A stretch of 64,000 nucleotides of DNA. It comes from Poriferisodalis sp964484385 (lineage in GTDB: Bacteria > Actinomycetota > Acidimicrobiia > Acidimicrobiales > Poriferisodalaceae). The stretch is taken from assembly GCA_964484385.1 (NCBI GenBank), contig CAZAFV010000009.1:1-64000 (forward strand), written 5' to 3'. Positions 8,636 to 17,616 of this stretch are shown here, in pieces. The stretch's first letter is position 1, and each line of letters opens with the position of its first letter. The notes below the pieces were generated by a model, which was not told the DNA's origin, made no database searches, and was given only the letters and a program-made list of their open reading frames with translations. Position numbers and translations under genes: made by a program.

Positions 8636-10102
8636 ATGGCAGATTTCGACTTGGTCATCGTCGGCACCGGCTCGGCCAATTCCATTCCCGGTCCTGAGTT
8701 CGACGACTGGTCGATTGCGATCGTCGAACGCGACACGTTCGGTGGCACCTGCCTGAACGTGGGCTGCATTCCCTCCAAGATGTTCGTGTACGCGGCCGAT
8801 GTTGCCGACACCGTCGCGACGGCGGGCGACTACGGCATCGCCGCCAGCTTTGACAGCGCCGACTGGCCTGCCATTCGAGATCGCGTCTTCGGCCGCATCG
8901 ATCCCATCGCCAGCGGGGGACGCGACTACCGCTTCGGCGCCGAATGCCCCAACATCACCGTGTTCGAGGGTGACGCCCGCTTCGTGAGCGACCGGCGCCT
9001 GGCGGTGCGCATGGGCGACGGCAGCACCGAATCGGTATCCGGGCGGCATGTGGTGCTCGGGGCCGGCGCTCGGGCATTCCTGCCGCCGTACCGCGGCCTG
9101 GGCACGGTGCCGTTCCACACCTCTGACACCGTGATGCGGCTGGATTCGCTGCCAGAGTCGATGATCGTGCTTGGCGGCGGGTATATCGCCTGCGAGCTGG
9201 GCTACGTGTTCTCGGCGCTGGGAACCAACGTCACGGTGGTCAACCGGGGTGAGCGGCTGCTGCGGGCCGAGGACGACGACGTGTCTGCGGCATTCACGAC
9301 GGCGGCGCAGCGCCACTTCGACCTGCGCCTCGGCGCGACGGTGACATTCGTGCGCGGCGGAGCCGCGACCGGCAGCACAGTGCGCGGTGGAGCCGCGGAG
9401 TTTGTGTACGCCGCCGACGGCACGCCCAGTGCCCATGGCAACTCCTACACGGTCGAATTCGACCGTGGCGGGCGTGCCGAGTCGGTGAGCGCCGATGTGC
9501 TGCTGGTGGCCACAGGTCGGGTGCCCAACGGCGATCAGCTCGCCCTCGACCTTGCAGGAGTGGATGACGACGACGGCCGTGTGCTGACCGATGAGTTCTA
9601 CCGCACCTCGGCGCCGGGCGTGTGGGCCTTCGGCGACCTGTCGAGCGAGACTCAGCTCAAGCATCTCGCCAACGCGCAGGTGCGGGCGCTGAGGCACAAC
9701 CTGCTGGTGGCCGAGGGGCAAGCCGACGGCCCCATGCGCACCGTCCGGGAGGATCTGGTTCCCCATGCGGTGTTCTCGCACCCGCAGGTCGCCTCGGTCG
9801 GCCTCACCGAGCGCGATGCACGGGCGGCGGGTCTGCCGATCTCGGTGGCCAACAAGCCCTTCGGCCACACGGCGTACGGCTGGGCGATGGAGGACACCGC
9901 CAGCTTCGCCAAGCTCATCGCACACGCCGAGACCCGCGAGCTGCTCGGCGCCCACATCATCGGCCCCCAGGCCTCCACCCTGATCCAGCAGCTCATCCAA
10001 GGGATGTCCTTCGGCCAGACGGTCGACCAGATGGCCCACGAGCAGTTCTACATTCACCCCGCGTTGACCGAAGTCATCGAGAACGCTCTGCTCGAGCTCT
10101 AG
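8636..10102 (+). CDS. mtr: Mycothione reductase
   Basis: A 488-residue pyridine nucleotide-disulfide oxidoreductase. The N-terminal FAD motif is LVIVGTGSANSI. The redox disulfide is in GGTCLNVGCIPSKMFVYAA. The NAD(P)H-binding motif is VLGGGYIACELG. The second FAD motif ends VWAFGDLSSETQLKH. The C-terminal dimerisation region has the HPALTEVIENAL histidine-glutamate pair. The GTGSAN start and the IPSKMFVYAA stretch are characteristic of mycothione reductase rather than dihydrolipoamide dehydrogenase. The enzyme reduces mycothiol disulfide with NADPH, which implies a mycothiol-making actinobacterium. Glutathione or other disulfide reductase activity is the alternative. Confidence 0.85.
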   Translation: MADFDLVIVGTGSANSIPGPEFDDWSIAIVERDTFGGTCLNVGCIPSKMFVYAADVADTVATAGDYGIAASFDSADWPAIRDRVFGRIDPIASGGRDYRFGAECPNITVFEGDARFVSDRRLAVRMGDGSTESVSGRHVVLGAGARAFLPPYRGLGTVPFHTSDTVMRLDSLPESMIVLGGGYIACELGYVFSALGTNVTVVNRGERLLRAEDDDVSAAFTTAAQRHFDLRLGATVTFVRGGAATGSTVRGGAAEFVYAADGTPSAHGNSYTVEFDRGGRAESVSADVLLVATGRVPNGDQLALDLAGVDDDDGRVLTDEFYRTSAPGVWAFGDLSSETQLKHLANAQVRALRHNLLVAEGQADGPMRTVREDLVPHAVFSHPQVASVGLTERDARAAGLPISVANKPFGHTAYGWAMEDTASFAKLIAHAETRELLGAHIIGPQASTLIQQLIQGMSFGQTVDQMAHEQFYIHPALTEVIENALLEL

Positions 10103-10120
10103 CCGGCGGCCCAGCCGCGT

Positions 10121-11098
10121 TCAATCGATGCGGCGGGCGTCGGGGATGAGGTTGATCTCCCAGATCACCTCTTCCAGCCGGTCCTCGGCCGAGACCGCCT
10201 CGTAGCGGCACGGCCGCTCAGGCGTGACCGTAGACGGAGCCGGGGCGAGGATCGTGGACGGGCGTGGGTGGCAGAACTGCACCACGCTGAGCCGGCTGGT
10301 GTGCTGGCCTGGGTCGGCCTTGACACGGTGCCAGCCGGCCCCGATCAGACCGTTGGTGACGTGCTCCAGCATGATCCCCGAGTTGATGATGACGTGATCG
10401 TCCGGCGGGGCGGCATCGACCCATCCGCCGTCGATGCGCACCTGCAGCCCGCGGTCGGTCGCCCGTGGCAGGGCGGTGATGAGGTTGATGTCGGCGTGCT
10501 CGTCGGCCCAGACGTGGCCCTCGCTGCCGCCGCCCGGGGCATGTGACATCGGCGGATAGTGGATGGCCCGGGACAGGTGCGTGCCGTAGGTGGTCATCCG
10601 GTCGAAGTAGGTCTCGTGGGCGCCGATGCCCTGCGCGATCACACGCAGGAAGCGTCGCTGCAGCTCGACGAGCCGCCGGTGGAATTCGGTGAGCGTCGCT
10701 CCGGCGCCGTCGATGTCGTCATCGGGAAAGATCGACGGCCGGTACCAGCGGCCGTACTGAACGGTGAGCGGGTGCCCGGCGGGCGGCTGATCGCTCCAGT
10801 TGAACATCTCCTTCCAGTCGGGCAGGTCGGAGATGGCGGCGGTTTCGGTGAGGCGGCCGGTGTAGCCACGGGCGCCGAACGACTCCGCGTCGACGTAGCA
10901 CTGTTTGGCGTCGGGTTCGAGTGCGAAGAACCGGCCCAGCACGTCGTACGCGTCGTCGAGCAGACCGCCGGAGAGATCGTGGGCCGTATAGACGAAGCCC
11001 GTCCGGAGGCTCGACATCACGCCGTCAGTGACCGCCTTGCGTCGCGCCGTCGAGCCGTGCTCGAACGCCAACAGGTCGACATCCAGAATCTCGTCCAT
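10121..11098 (-). CDS. Isopenicillin N synthase-like 2-oxoglutarate/Fe(II) oxygenase
   Basis: A 325-residue member of the IPNS/2OG-Fe(II) oxygenase superfamily. The facial triad is visible as HAD in WADEHADINLITALP (His and Asp, near residue 200) and the distal His in MLEHVTNG. The 2-oxoglutarate-binding arginine-serine pair is in HTSRLSVVQF. An N-terminal DIOX_N-like segment precedes these. The substrate is unknown; related bacterial proteins act on small molecules. I started at the MDEILDVDL ATG. The upstream open frame overlaps the NadD-like gene. It lies 8 nt after that gene and is probably in the same transcript. Confidence 0.82.
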   Translation of the reverse strand: MDEILDVDLLAFEHGSTARRKAVTDGVMSSLRTGFVYTAHDLSGGLLDDAYDVLGRFFALEPDAKQCYVDAESFGARGYTGRLTETAAISDLPDWKEMFNWSDQPPAGHPLTVQYGRWYRPSIFPDDDIDGAGATLTEFHRRLVELQRRFLRVIAQGIGAHETYFDRMTTYGTHLSRAIHYPPMSHAPGGGSEGHVWADEHADINLITALPRATDRGLQVRIDGGWVDAAPPDDHVIINSGIMLEHVTNGLIGAGWHRVKADPGQHTSRLSVVQFCHPRPSTILAPAPSTVTPERPCRYEAVSAEDRLEEVIWEINLIPDARRID

Positions 11099-11106
11099 AG
11101 TGCCCT

Positions 11107-11694
11107 TCAGTCTTCCCGCTGGCGCGCCAACCAGGCCTCGTAGCGAGCTTGGTCGGTCCAGGCACCGGTCTCTGCGTCGAAGCGAGCCGCTTCGGGTGCC
11201 ATCAGGGCCGAGTCGGTGGAGCGGGCCTGGGTGCTCGACACGGTGCCCACCCAGTCGGGCAGGTCGAGCACGAGTTCGGTGGGGCAATCGTGCGGGGGGC
11301 GGGCGGCGATGGCGACGGTCGGCAGCGCAGCGATGGACGCATCCCGGTGCGCTGGATCGTTGCCGTAGTAGACCGGGTCGTGAATCTGCTGCCACTTGTC
11401 GGCACCCATGACGATCACGTTGAAGCCGGCAGCGATGTCAGACAGCAGCTGCGCGTCGGTGACGTCGATCTCGAGCCAGTCGATCGGCGCAGCCACTTCT
11501 TGGAGCACGGCGATCCGGTCGGCGAGGCGCGGGCGTTGCACGTCTTCCTTGGCGAGCGCCACCCGGCTGACGGTCCACACGAGCACATCGAGGCGGTGCT
11601 GTTCGATCACGGCTTCGCTGATGGCGAGATGGGCCGTCGTGGGCGGGTTGAACGAGCCGGGAAACACCCCCCGCCGCTTCGTGCTAGCGGACAC
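11107..11694 (-). CDS. NadD-like nucleotidyltransferase (nicotinate-nucleotide adenylyltransferase family)
   Basis: A 195-residue nucleotidyltransferase. The nucleotide-binding motif is GVFPGSFNPPTTAHL, with the (H/T)xGH-equivalent TTAH. The C-terminal SSTxxR motif is present as VSSTQAR. This is the architecture of NadD, which makes deamido-NAD from nicotinate mononucleotide and ATP. The middle of the protein (IVMGADKWQQIHDPVYYG) differs from textbook NadD, so it may be a paralogue with another substrate. The GTG start lies just after the selD stop, so the two genes are almost certainly co-transcribed. Confidence 0.7.
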   Translation of the reverse strand: MSASTKRRGVFPGSFNPPTTAHLAISEAVIEQHRLDVLVWTVSRVALAKEDVQRPRLADRIAVLQEVAAPIDWLEIDVTDAQLLSDIAAGFNVIVMGADKWQQIHDPVYYGNDPAHRDASIAALPTVAIAARPPHDCPTELVLDLPDWVGTVSSTQARSTDSALMAPEAARFDAETGAWTDQARYEAWLARQRED

Positions 11695-11698
11695 TTCC

Positions 11699-12832
11699 TC
11701 AGCCTGCGTCTGTTGCGGTGTCTCCGGTGACGGCGCCCGCGATCGCAATCGTTCCGACCGTGCCGTTGCTGCCGTCGGTGAGTTCGCCGATCACCGAGGC
11801 GTCGTGGCCGTCGTCGCGCAGCTTGCGCACAGCGTCGTCGGCGTGTCCGGGATCGCAGCTGAACAGCAAACCGCCCGAGGTCTGCGGATCGCCGAGCACT
11901 GTACGGGTGAGCTCGTCGCCGCCGCCGAGGCGCTCGGCGAGGTGATCCAGATTGCGCCCGGTGCCTCCGGGCACGAAGCCGCCGGTGGCGAGCCTGACCA
12001 CATCGGGCAATAGTGGCACGGCGCCTGCATCCACCTCGGCACTCGCCCCGCTGGCCGCAGCGAGTTCTGCGAGGTGGCCCAGCAGTCCGAAGCCGGTCAC
12101 ATCGGTGGCCGCTGTGGCACCTGCGTCGACGGCCGCGGCGACGGCTGTGTCGTTGAGCCGGCACATCTCGGCCACGCCGGCCTCGTAGGCCGCATGCAGG
12201 TCGCCGCCCGGCTCGACGGCCTCGGGGCCCGAACGCTTCAGCGCGGTTGCGAGCAGGCCGGTGCCGAGTGGCTTGGTGAGCACGAGCGCTTGGCCCGGCT
12301 GCCCGCCGGCATTGGTGAGCAGGCCCGCGCCGTCGGCGGCCGGCTGGCAGGTGCCGGTGACCGACATTCCGTAGAGCGGCTCGGGTGCGTCGATGGTGTG
12401 ACCGCCGGCCACCACCCAGCCGCCGTCTGCGGCGGCATCAGCGCCGCCCGCCAGCACTTCGCCCAGCAGGTCCAGCGGGAGCACGTCGCGGGGCCAGGCC
12501 GCCAGGTTGAGTGCGAACAGCGGGCTGGCACCCATGGCGTAGATGTCGCTGGCGGCATTCGCGGCCGCGATGCGCCCCCATGTGCGGGCGTCGTCCACGA
12601 TCGGCGCGAAGAAGTCCGTCGACGTCACCAGCAGCCGGTCGCCGTCGAGCCGCCACACGGCAGCGTCGTCGCTGGTGTCGGTGCCCACCAACAGATCCGG
12701 GTGCGACGGGGGAGTCAGATGGCGCAGAACCTGCGCCAGCTCGGAGGGCCCGAGCTTGCACGCTCAGCCCGCACCGTGGCTGTACTGGCTCAGCCGGAAC
12801 GCCGGGCTGGTCGCTGTGCTGTCGGTCGGCAC
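11699..12832 (-). CDS. selD: Selenide, water dikinase (selenophosphate synthetase), predicted selenocysteine-containing
   Basis: SelD makes selenophosphate from selenide and ATP, the selenium donor for selenocysteine. The conserved body is intact: LLVGTDTSDDAAVW, STDFFAPIVDD, AGGHTIDAPEP, TDVTGFGLLGHL and GDPQTSGGLL. The frame is interrupted by one TGA at 12764-12766, and translation on both sides matches SelD without a shift: SQYSHGAG-(TGA)-ACKLGPSEL. This TGA sits exactly at the catalytic position (Cys17 in E. coli, sequence HGAGCGCK), a site known to be selenocysteine in several bacteria. Two perfect hairpins follow it. With the GTG start at 12832 the product is 377 residues with Sec at 22. 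A normal caller would start at 12691 and lose the active site. Confidence 0.9.
12721..12756 (-). promoter_or_regulatory. Candidate bacterial SECIS element in selD (two tandem hairpins)
   Basis: Directly downstream of the selD TGA on the minus strand are two perfect hairpins. The first has stem AGCTCGG/CCGAGCT with a 5-nt loop (12738-12756). The second has stem GGCGCA/TGCGCC with loop GGTTC (12721-12737). The loop of the second starts 31-32 nt after the TGA, within the spacing usual for bacterial SECIS. Its GCAGGTTCTGC core closely resembles the GCAGGTCTGC loop of the E. coli fdhF element that binds SelB. It lies inside the coding sequence, as bacterial SECIS elements do. Confidence 0.7.
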
Positions 12833-12968
12833 AGCGGCAACGGTACCGACGTGGCCGCCCCGAGCCTGAGCCGCTCGGTAAGGAGCTGCCGCCTCGCAGC
12901 AGCGGGAGATGTGCCTTCCGCCTGCGTACTCGTGGGCGACTGGTGGCGGGTTCGGCAACCGGGCGGTC

Positions 12969-13895
12969 TCACTCGTAGCTGCGGACGGCGTCGACGATGA
13001 GTTCGAGCGCCGGAACGGCGTCGATGCTGTAGGCGACCTCGCAGTTGGGCGTGGCGTCGGTGCCGGGCCGTTCGTCGGCGACGGTCATGCCCCGGGTGAG
13101 ATCGCCGCTCGTCTCTACGTCGACGTGTCGGGTGCCGAAGGCGAACAGCTCAGGGTGGGTCACGGCCAGCACTGCGCAGGGGTCGTGCATGGGCGCGGCA
13201 TCCAGCCCGGCGCGCTCGCGGTAGCCGGCGAGGTAGAAGTCGAAGAGGCCCGCCACGAACTCGGGCACGATGCCGCCCTGCTCCCGCAGGGCGATGATCT
13301 CGTTCTGCCCGACGCAGAGCTGGTGGGTGAGGTTGAGCCCGGCCATGCGAACCAGCGGCACACCGGCACCGAACACGATCTGGGCGGCATGGGGATCTGC
13401 CCAGATGTTGAACTCGGCCGTGGGCGTGACATTGCCCGGCCCGACCGACCCGCCCATGAGCGAGATGCCCGCGACCCGCCCGACGATGTCCGGCGCCTGG
13501 CGGACGGCCAGCGCAATGTTGGTGAGCGGCCCGACAGGCACGAGCCACACGTCGTCGTGCGCGCGCACCGTCTCGATAATGCAGCCGACCGCGTCGTCGC
13601 TCGCCACGGCCAGGTGCACATCTGGCCGTGGCGGCCCGTCGAGCCCGGTCGCCCCGTGGGCACGAGGGGCGTGTGCCGCGGGTACCAGCAGCGGCCGATC
13701 CGCGCCCGCATGCACCGGAAGGTCCAGCCCGGCGAGCTGGCACATCAGCAGCGCGTTTGCCGTGGTCATCTCGAGCGGGGCGTTCCCCGACACCGTCGTG
13801 ATCGCCAGCACCTCGCACTGGCGGGCCGCCAGCAGGATCGCCACCGCATCGTCGTGGCCCGGATCGCAGTCGAGAATGATCTTCGGTTTCGCCAT
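12969..13895 (-). CDS. Inosine-uridine-preferring nucleoside hydrolase family protein
   Basis: A 308-residue nucleoside hydrolase. The calcium-binding signature is at the N-terminus as IILDCDPGHDDAVAILLA (DxDxxxDD), the middle has VPVGPLTNIALAV and AEFNIWADPHAAQIVF, and the active-site histidine region near the C-terminus is MHDPCAVLAVTHPELF. The family cleaves the N-glycosidic bond of ribonucleosides in salvage. The MAKPK start is chosen; the upstream extension to 14096 overlaps the DinB-like gene. The selD start lies 136 nt downstream. That gap shows no other gene. Confidence 0.9.
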   Translation of the reverse strand: MAKPKIILDCDPGHDDAVAILLAARQCEVLAITTVSGNAPLEMTTANALLMCQLAGLDLPVHAGADRPLLVPAAHAPRAHGATGLDGPPRPDVHLAVASDDAVGCIIETVRAHDDVWLVPVGPLTNIALAVRQAPDIVGRVAGISLMGGSVGPGNVTPTAEFNIWADPHAAQIVFGAGVPLVRMAGLNLTHQLCVGQNEIIALREQGGIVPEFVAGLFDFYLAGYRERAGLDAAPMHDPCAVLAVTHPELFAFGTRHVDVETSGDLTRGMTVADERPGTDATPNCEVAYSIDAVPALELIVDAVRSYE

Positions 13896-13921
13896 GTCGA
13901 CTGATTCGGGGTCTGCGCGGG

Positions 13922-14622
13922 CTACAGCTTCGTGATGCTGGGCGCGGGGGCGTCGGTGTCGCCCCAGTAGTGGGGGAGGCGCAGGTAGCCGAAGCGCGTC
14001 AGCTCGACGGCAGAAGGCAGCCCCTGGATCTCCTTGATCCGCTGGATGGAGCGGATGTGCGAGGCCATCTCGTAGAACAGCATCCAGATCGCGCACTCGA
14101 GCGTGTTCACGATCATCCGCTCGTCGTCGGGATCATGCCAAGCACCCCGGGGGAGCACCGTGATGGCGTCGTCCCAGAAGAGCGTGCTGTGACGTGACTC
14201 CACCATCTCGCGGAACGTCTCGACCGGATGGGACGCGACCACGTAGCGCATCCAGCTCAGGCCCAGGTCGAGCTTGTCGAGCAGATCGGGCACATCCCAG
14301 AACAGCTCTGGATCCAGCCGCAGCCCGTGCTTGTTGTTGCGCCCCTGGTGATGCTCGGCCCACACGATGNNNNNNNNNNCAGCAGCATCCCGCAGCGCCG
14401 CTTCGCGAAGATCAGCGACACCCAGGCGATGTGGCTGATCTGCCGCCGGATCGACCACCACATCAGCTCCCGCTCGGGCGACTGGTCGTCGAGGTCGAGC
14501 TGCGCATCGCTCAGCCCGTCTACTTCGGCGCGCAGCCACAGGTCGATGTGGGAGAAGTACGGCATCGTGCCGGCCGCATCATCGTCCGGCATCTCCAGCA
14601 CCGAAGGGTCGACCCGAGCCAT
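13922..14622 (-). CDS. DinB-like / DUF664-type protein, split by an assembly gap
   Basis: The N-terminal part (from the ATG at 14620-14622, MARVDPSVLEM) reads through LWWSIRRQISHIAWVSLIF to the N run. The C-terminal part, in another frame on the far side, reads IVWAEHHQGRNN to SITKL. Both parts look coding and belong together. The frame change results from the arbitrary 10-N spacer, so this should be annotated as one gene with unknown bases missing. Histidines spaced along helices (SHIAW, ASHPVETF, ASHIRSIQ) recall the metal-binding four-helix DinB fold. No specific function can be given. Confidence 0.6.
14370..14379. other. Assembly gap (10 N)
   Basis: A run of ten N inside the DinB-like gene. 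The coding frame left and right of it is not the same, so the true missing length is not 10 or the flanks contain an error. Contig order at this join rests on scaffolding, although the two halves fit one protein. Confidence 0.95.
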
Positions 14623-14645
14623 GCCCGAACGCTAGCGATCTGTGG

Positions 14646-17546
14646 TCAGTCAGTCTCGAAGGCGCGGGGGTCTGGGCAGGCGCACATGAGGTTGCGGTCG
14701 CCGTAGGCGCCGTCGATGCGGCTCACCGGCGGCCAGTACTTGTCGGCCACGAGCGTCGCCACGGCGGTACCCGCCGGGTAGGCGGCCTCGGTGCGCGAAT
14801 AGGGGTGCTCCCACTCGTCGGCCAGCACGTCGATCGCCGTGTGGGGCGCGTTGGCGAGCGGGTTGTCGTCGGCGGGCCACTCGCCCCCCGCGACCTTGTC
14901 GATCTCGGATCGGATCGTCGCCATCGCATCGCAGAACCGGTCGATCTCCGCAAGCGATTCGCTCTCGGTGGGTTCGATCATCAGCGTCCCTGCGACCGGG
15001 AACGACATCGTCGGGGCGTGGAATCCGAAGTCGATGAGCCGCTTGGCCACGTCGTCCACGCTGGCCCACTCCGAGAACGGCCGCAGATCCACGATGCACT
15101 CGTGCGCGACCAGCCCGTAGCGGCCCTGGTACAGGATCGGGAAGTATTCGCCGAGGCGCGAGGCCAGGTAGTTGGCCGACAGGATCGCCGTCTGGGTGGC
15201 CTGGGTGAGGCCGTCCACTCCCATCATGGCGATGTACATCCACGGGATCGGCAGGATGCCCGCCGAGCCCCACGGCGCTGACGAGATCGCTCCCGGGCCG
15301 GTCTCGGGGCCGGCAGTGGGCGCTAGCGGGTGGTTGGGCAGGTACTTGGCCAGATGCAGGCGGCACGCCACCGGCCCGATGCCCGGCCCGCCGCCGCCGT
15401 GGGGAATGCAGAACGTCTTGTGCAGGTTGAGATGGCTGACGTCGGCGCCGAACGTGCCCGGTGCGGCGAGGCCGACGAGGGCGTTGAGGTTGGCGCCGTC
15501 CACGTAGACCTGCCCGCCCGCTTCGTGCACCTTGAGACAGACCTGCCGGATGCCATCTTCATAGACACCATGTGTCGAGGGGTAGGTGGCCATGAATGCG
15601 GCGAGCTGATCGCCGTGCTCGGCGATCAGGTCGTCGAGGTCGACGTCGCCGTCGTCGGTGCAGCCCACCACCACCACCCGCATGCCGGCCATCACGGCCG
15701 ACGCGGCGTTGGTGCCGTGCGCGGAGGAGGGGATGAGGCACACGGTGCGGTGGGTGTCGCCCCGGTCGTCGTGGTAGCCGCGGATGGCGAGCAGCCCGGC
15801 CAGCTCGCCCTGCGAGCCCGCATTGGGCTGCAACGACACGGCGTCGTAGCCGGTGATCGCCGCCAGCCACCGTTCGAGGTCGGCGATGATCTGGCGGTAG
15901 CCCTCCCACTGGTCGGGCGGCGCGAACGGATGGATGTCGGCGAACTGCGGCCAGGTCACCGGCGTCATCTCCGCTGCAGCGTTGAGCTTCATCGTGCAGC
16001 TGCCCAGCGGGATCATCGAGCGGTCCAGCGCCACGTCGGCCGAGGCCAGCCGGCGCAGGTAGCGCATCATCTCAGTCTCGGAGCTGTGTGAGTGGAACGT
16101 GGGGTGCGTGAGGTACTTGCTGGTGCGCCGCAGTTCGCCGGCGATGCCCGACGGCGCCGAGGCTGCCAGCTCGGCCACAATTCCCACATCGGCTGACCTG
16201 CCGTCTCCTGTCGTTCCGAAAGCATCCAGGAGGTGCGCGACCGTCGCTTCGTCGCAGGTCTCGTCGAGCGAGACGCTCACTGCGTCGGCATCGACTCGGC
16301 GCAGGTTGATCCCGGCGCTGAGCGCGGCGGCCAGCACCTGGTCGGCGCCGCCGGGGACCTCCACAGTCAGCGTGTCGAAGAACGTCTCGTTGCGGACGCG
16401 CAAGCCCAAGTTGCGCACGCCCTCGGCCAGTGCGGCCGTCAGCCGGTGCACGCGCTCAGCGATGCCCGCCAGTCGGTCAGGGCCGTGCCAGACCGCATAC
16501 ATCGAGGCCACCACGGCGAGCAGCACCTGAGCGGTGCAGATGTTGCTGGTGGCCTTCTCGCGCCGTATGTGCTGCTCACGGGTCTGCAGCGCCAGCCGGT
16601 ACGCGGTCCTGCCGGCGGCGTCCACCGAGACGCCCACGAGCCGTCCCGGCATCGAGCGGCGGTGCTTCTCGCTGGTCGCAAGGAATGCCGCATGCGGGCC
16701 GCCGAAACCGAGCGGCACACCGAAGCGCTGCGAGCTGCCCACCACGATGTCGGCGCCCTGCTCGCCGGGCGGCTGCAGTACGCAGCACGCCAGCAGGTCG
16801 GCCGTGACGGCCGCAATCGCGCCCGTGGCGTGCAGAGCTTCGATCACCGGTTGAAGGTTGCGGACAGCGCCGCTGCTGCCGGGGTAGGCCAGCAGCGCGC
16901 CGTACACCTCGGCAGGTGCCAGATCGGTCGCGGGCTCGCCCATCACGATGTCGATGCCGAGCGGCTGGGCACGTGTGCGAACCACATCGATGACCTGAGG
17001 ATGGCAGTCGGCATCGACGAAGAAGCAGTCGGGCCCGCTGCGTGTGATGCGGCGGGCCATGGCCATCGCCTCGGCAGCCGCGGTGCCCTCGCACAGCAGC
17101 GATGAGTTGGCGATCTCCATTCCCACCAGATCGCACACCATCGTCTGGTAGTTGAGCAAGGCCTCGAGCCGCCCTTGGGAGATCTCGGGCTGGTACGGCG
17201 TGTACGCCGTGTACCACGACGGGTCTTCCAGCACGCCGCGCCGGATGACTGCAGGCGTGAGGGTGCCGTAGTAGCCCAGCCCGATCAACGAGTGCACCTG
17301 CGTGTTGGCATTGGCAATCCAGCGCATCGCCGCAGTGGCTTCCGGCTCGGTGAGGGGACGGTCGATGCCGTCGAGCACGATCGGCTCGTCGATCCGGATC
17401 TCGGCAGGCACGGCGGCATCGACCAGTTCGGTGAGCGAGCCGAACCCGAGCCGCTTGAGCATGACAGCAACGTCGTCAGGCCCCAGGCCGATGTGGCGTG
17501 CAGCGAATGCCCCTTCTGAGCTCGTGGGTACAGGGGGTTCACTCAT
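14646..17546 (-). CDS. gcvP: Glycine dehydrogenase (aminomethyl-transferring), P protein
   Basis: A 966-residue single-chain P protein, the full bacterial length of about 950-960. It decarboxylates glycine with PLP and passes the aminomethyl group to lipoyl-GcvH. The N-terminus has ARHIGLGPDDVAVMLKRLG, then GYYGTLTPAVIRRGVLEDP, and the PLP-lysine motif NLHKTFCIPHGGGGPG near residue 705. Glycine-rich loops such as SMIPLGSCTMKLNAAAEM are intact. It follows gcvT by 70 nt on the same strand. A gcvH gene for the H protein is not in this window. Confidence 0.96.
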   Translation of the reverse strand: MSEPPVPTSSEGAFAARHIGLGPDDVAVMLKRLGFGSLTELVDAAVPAEIRIDEPIVLDGIDRPLTEPEATAAMRWIANANTQVHSLIGLGYYGTLTPAVIRRGVLEDPSWYTAYTPYQPEISQGRLEALLNYQTMVCDLVGMEIANSSLLCEGTAAAEAMAMARRITRSGPDCFFVDADCHPQVIDVVRTRAQPLGIDIVMGEPATDLAPAEVYGALLAYPGSSGAVRNLQPVIEALHATGAIAAVTADLLACCVLQPPGEQGADIVVGSSQRFGVPLGFGGPHAAFLATSEKHRRSMPGRLVGVSVDAAGRTAYRLALQTREQHIRREKATSNICTAQVLLAVVASMYAVWHGPDRLAGIAERVHRLTAALAEGVRNLGLRVRNETFFDTLTVEVPGGADQVLAAALSAGINLRRVDADAVSVSLDETCDEATVAHLLDAFGTTGDGRSADVGIVAELAASAPSGIAGELRRTSKYLTHPTFHSHSSETEMMRYLRRLASADVALDRSMIPLGSCTMKLNAAAEMTPVTWPQFADIHPFAPPDQWEGYRQIIADLERWLAAITGYDAVSLQPNAGSQGELAGLLAIRGYHDDRGDTHRTVCLIPSSAHGTNAASAVMAGMRVVVVGCTDDGDVDLDDLIAEHGDQLAAFMATYPSTHGVYEDGIRQVCLKVHEAGGQVYVDGANLNALVGLAAPGTFGADVSHLNLHKTFCIPHGGGGPGIGPVACRLHLAKYLPNHPLAPTAGPETGPGAISSAPWGSAGILPIPWMYIAMMGVDGLTQATQTAILSANYLASRLGEYFPILYQGRYGLVAHECIVDLRPFSEWASVDDVAKRLIDFGFHAPTMSFPVAGTLMIEPTESESLAEIDRFCDAMATIRSEIDKVAGGEWPADDNPLANAPHTAIDVLADEWEHPYSRTEAAYPAGTAVATLVADKYWPPVSRIDGAYGDRNLMCACPDPRAFETD

Positions 17547-17616
17547 GCGCCATGCCTCCGTGCAAGGGGCCTTGTGCGGTCTCGTTCATCGTCAGTGCCA
17601 TCGCTCGGGTTATCCA

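Noticed and set aside
8576..10057. A 493-codon minus-strand frame opposite mycothione reductase
   Set aside because: The composition is typical of an antisense frame and the plus-strand gene is clearly conserved.
12764..12958. A separate small gene ending in SQYSHGAG just upstream of selD
   Set aside because: Its last residues are the SelD N-terminus; the stop is the selenocysteine TGA, so it belongs to selD. The residues before about codon 43 do not look like SelD.
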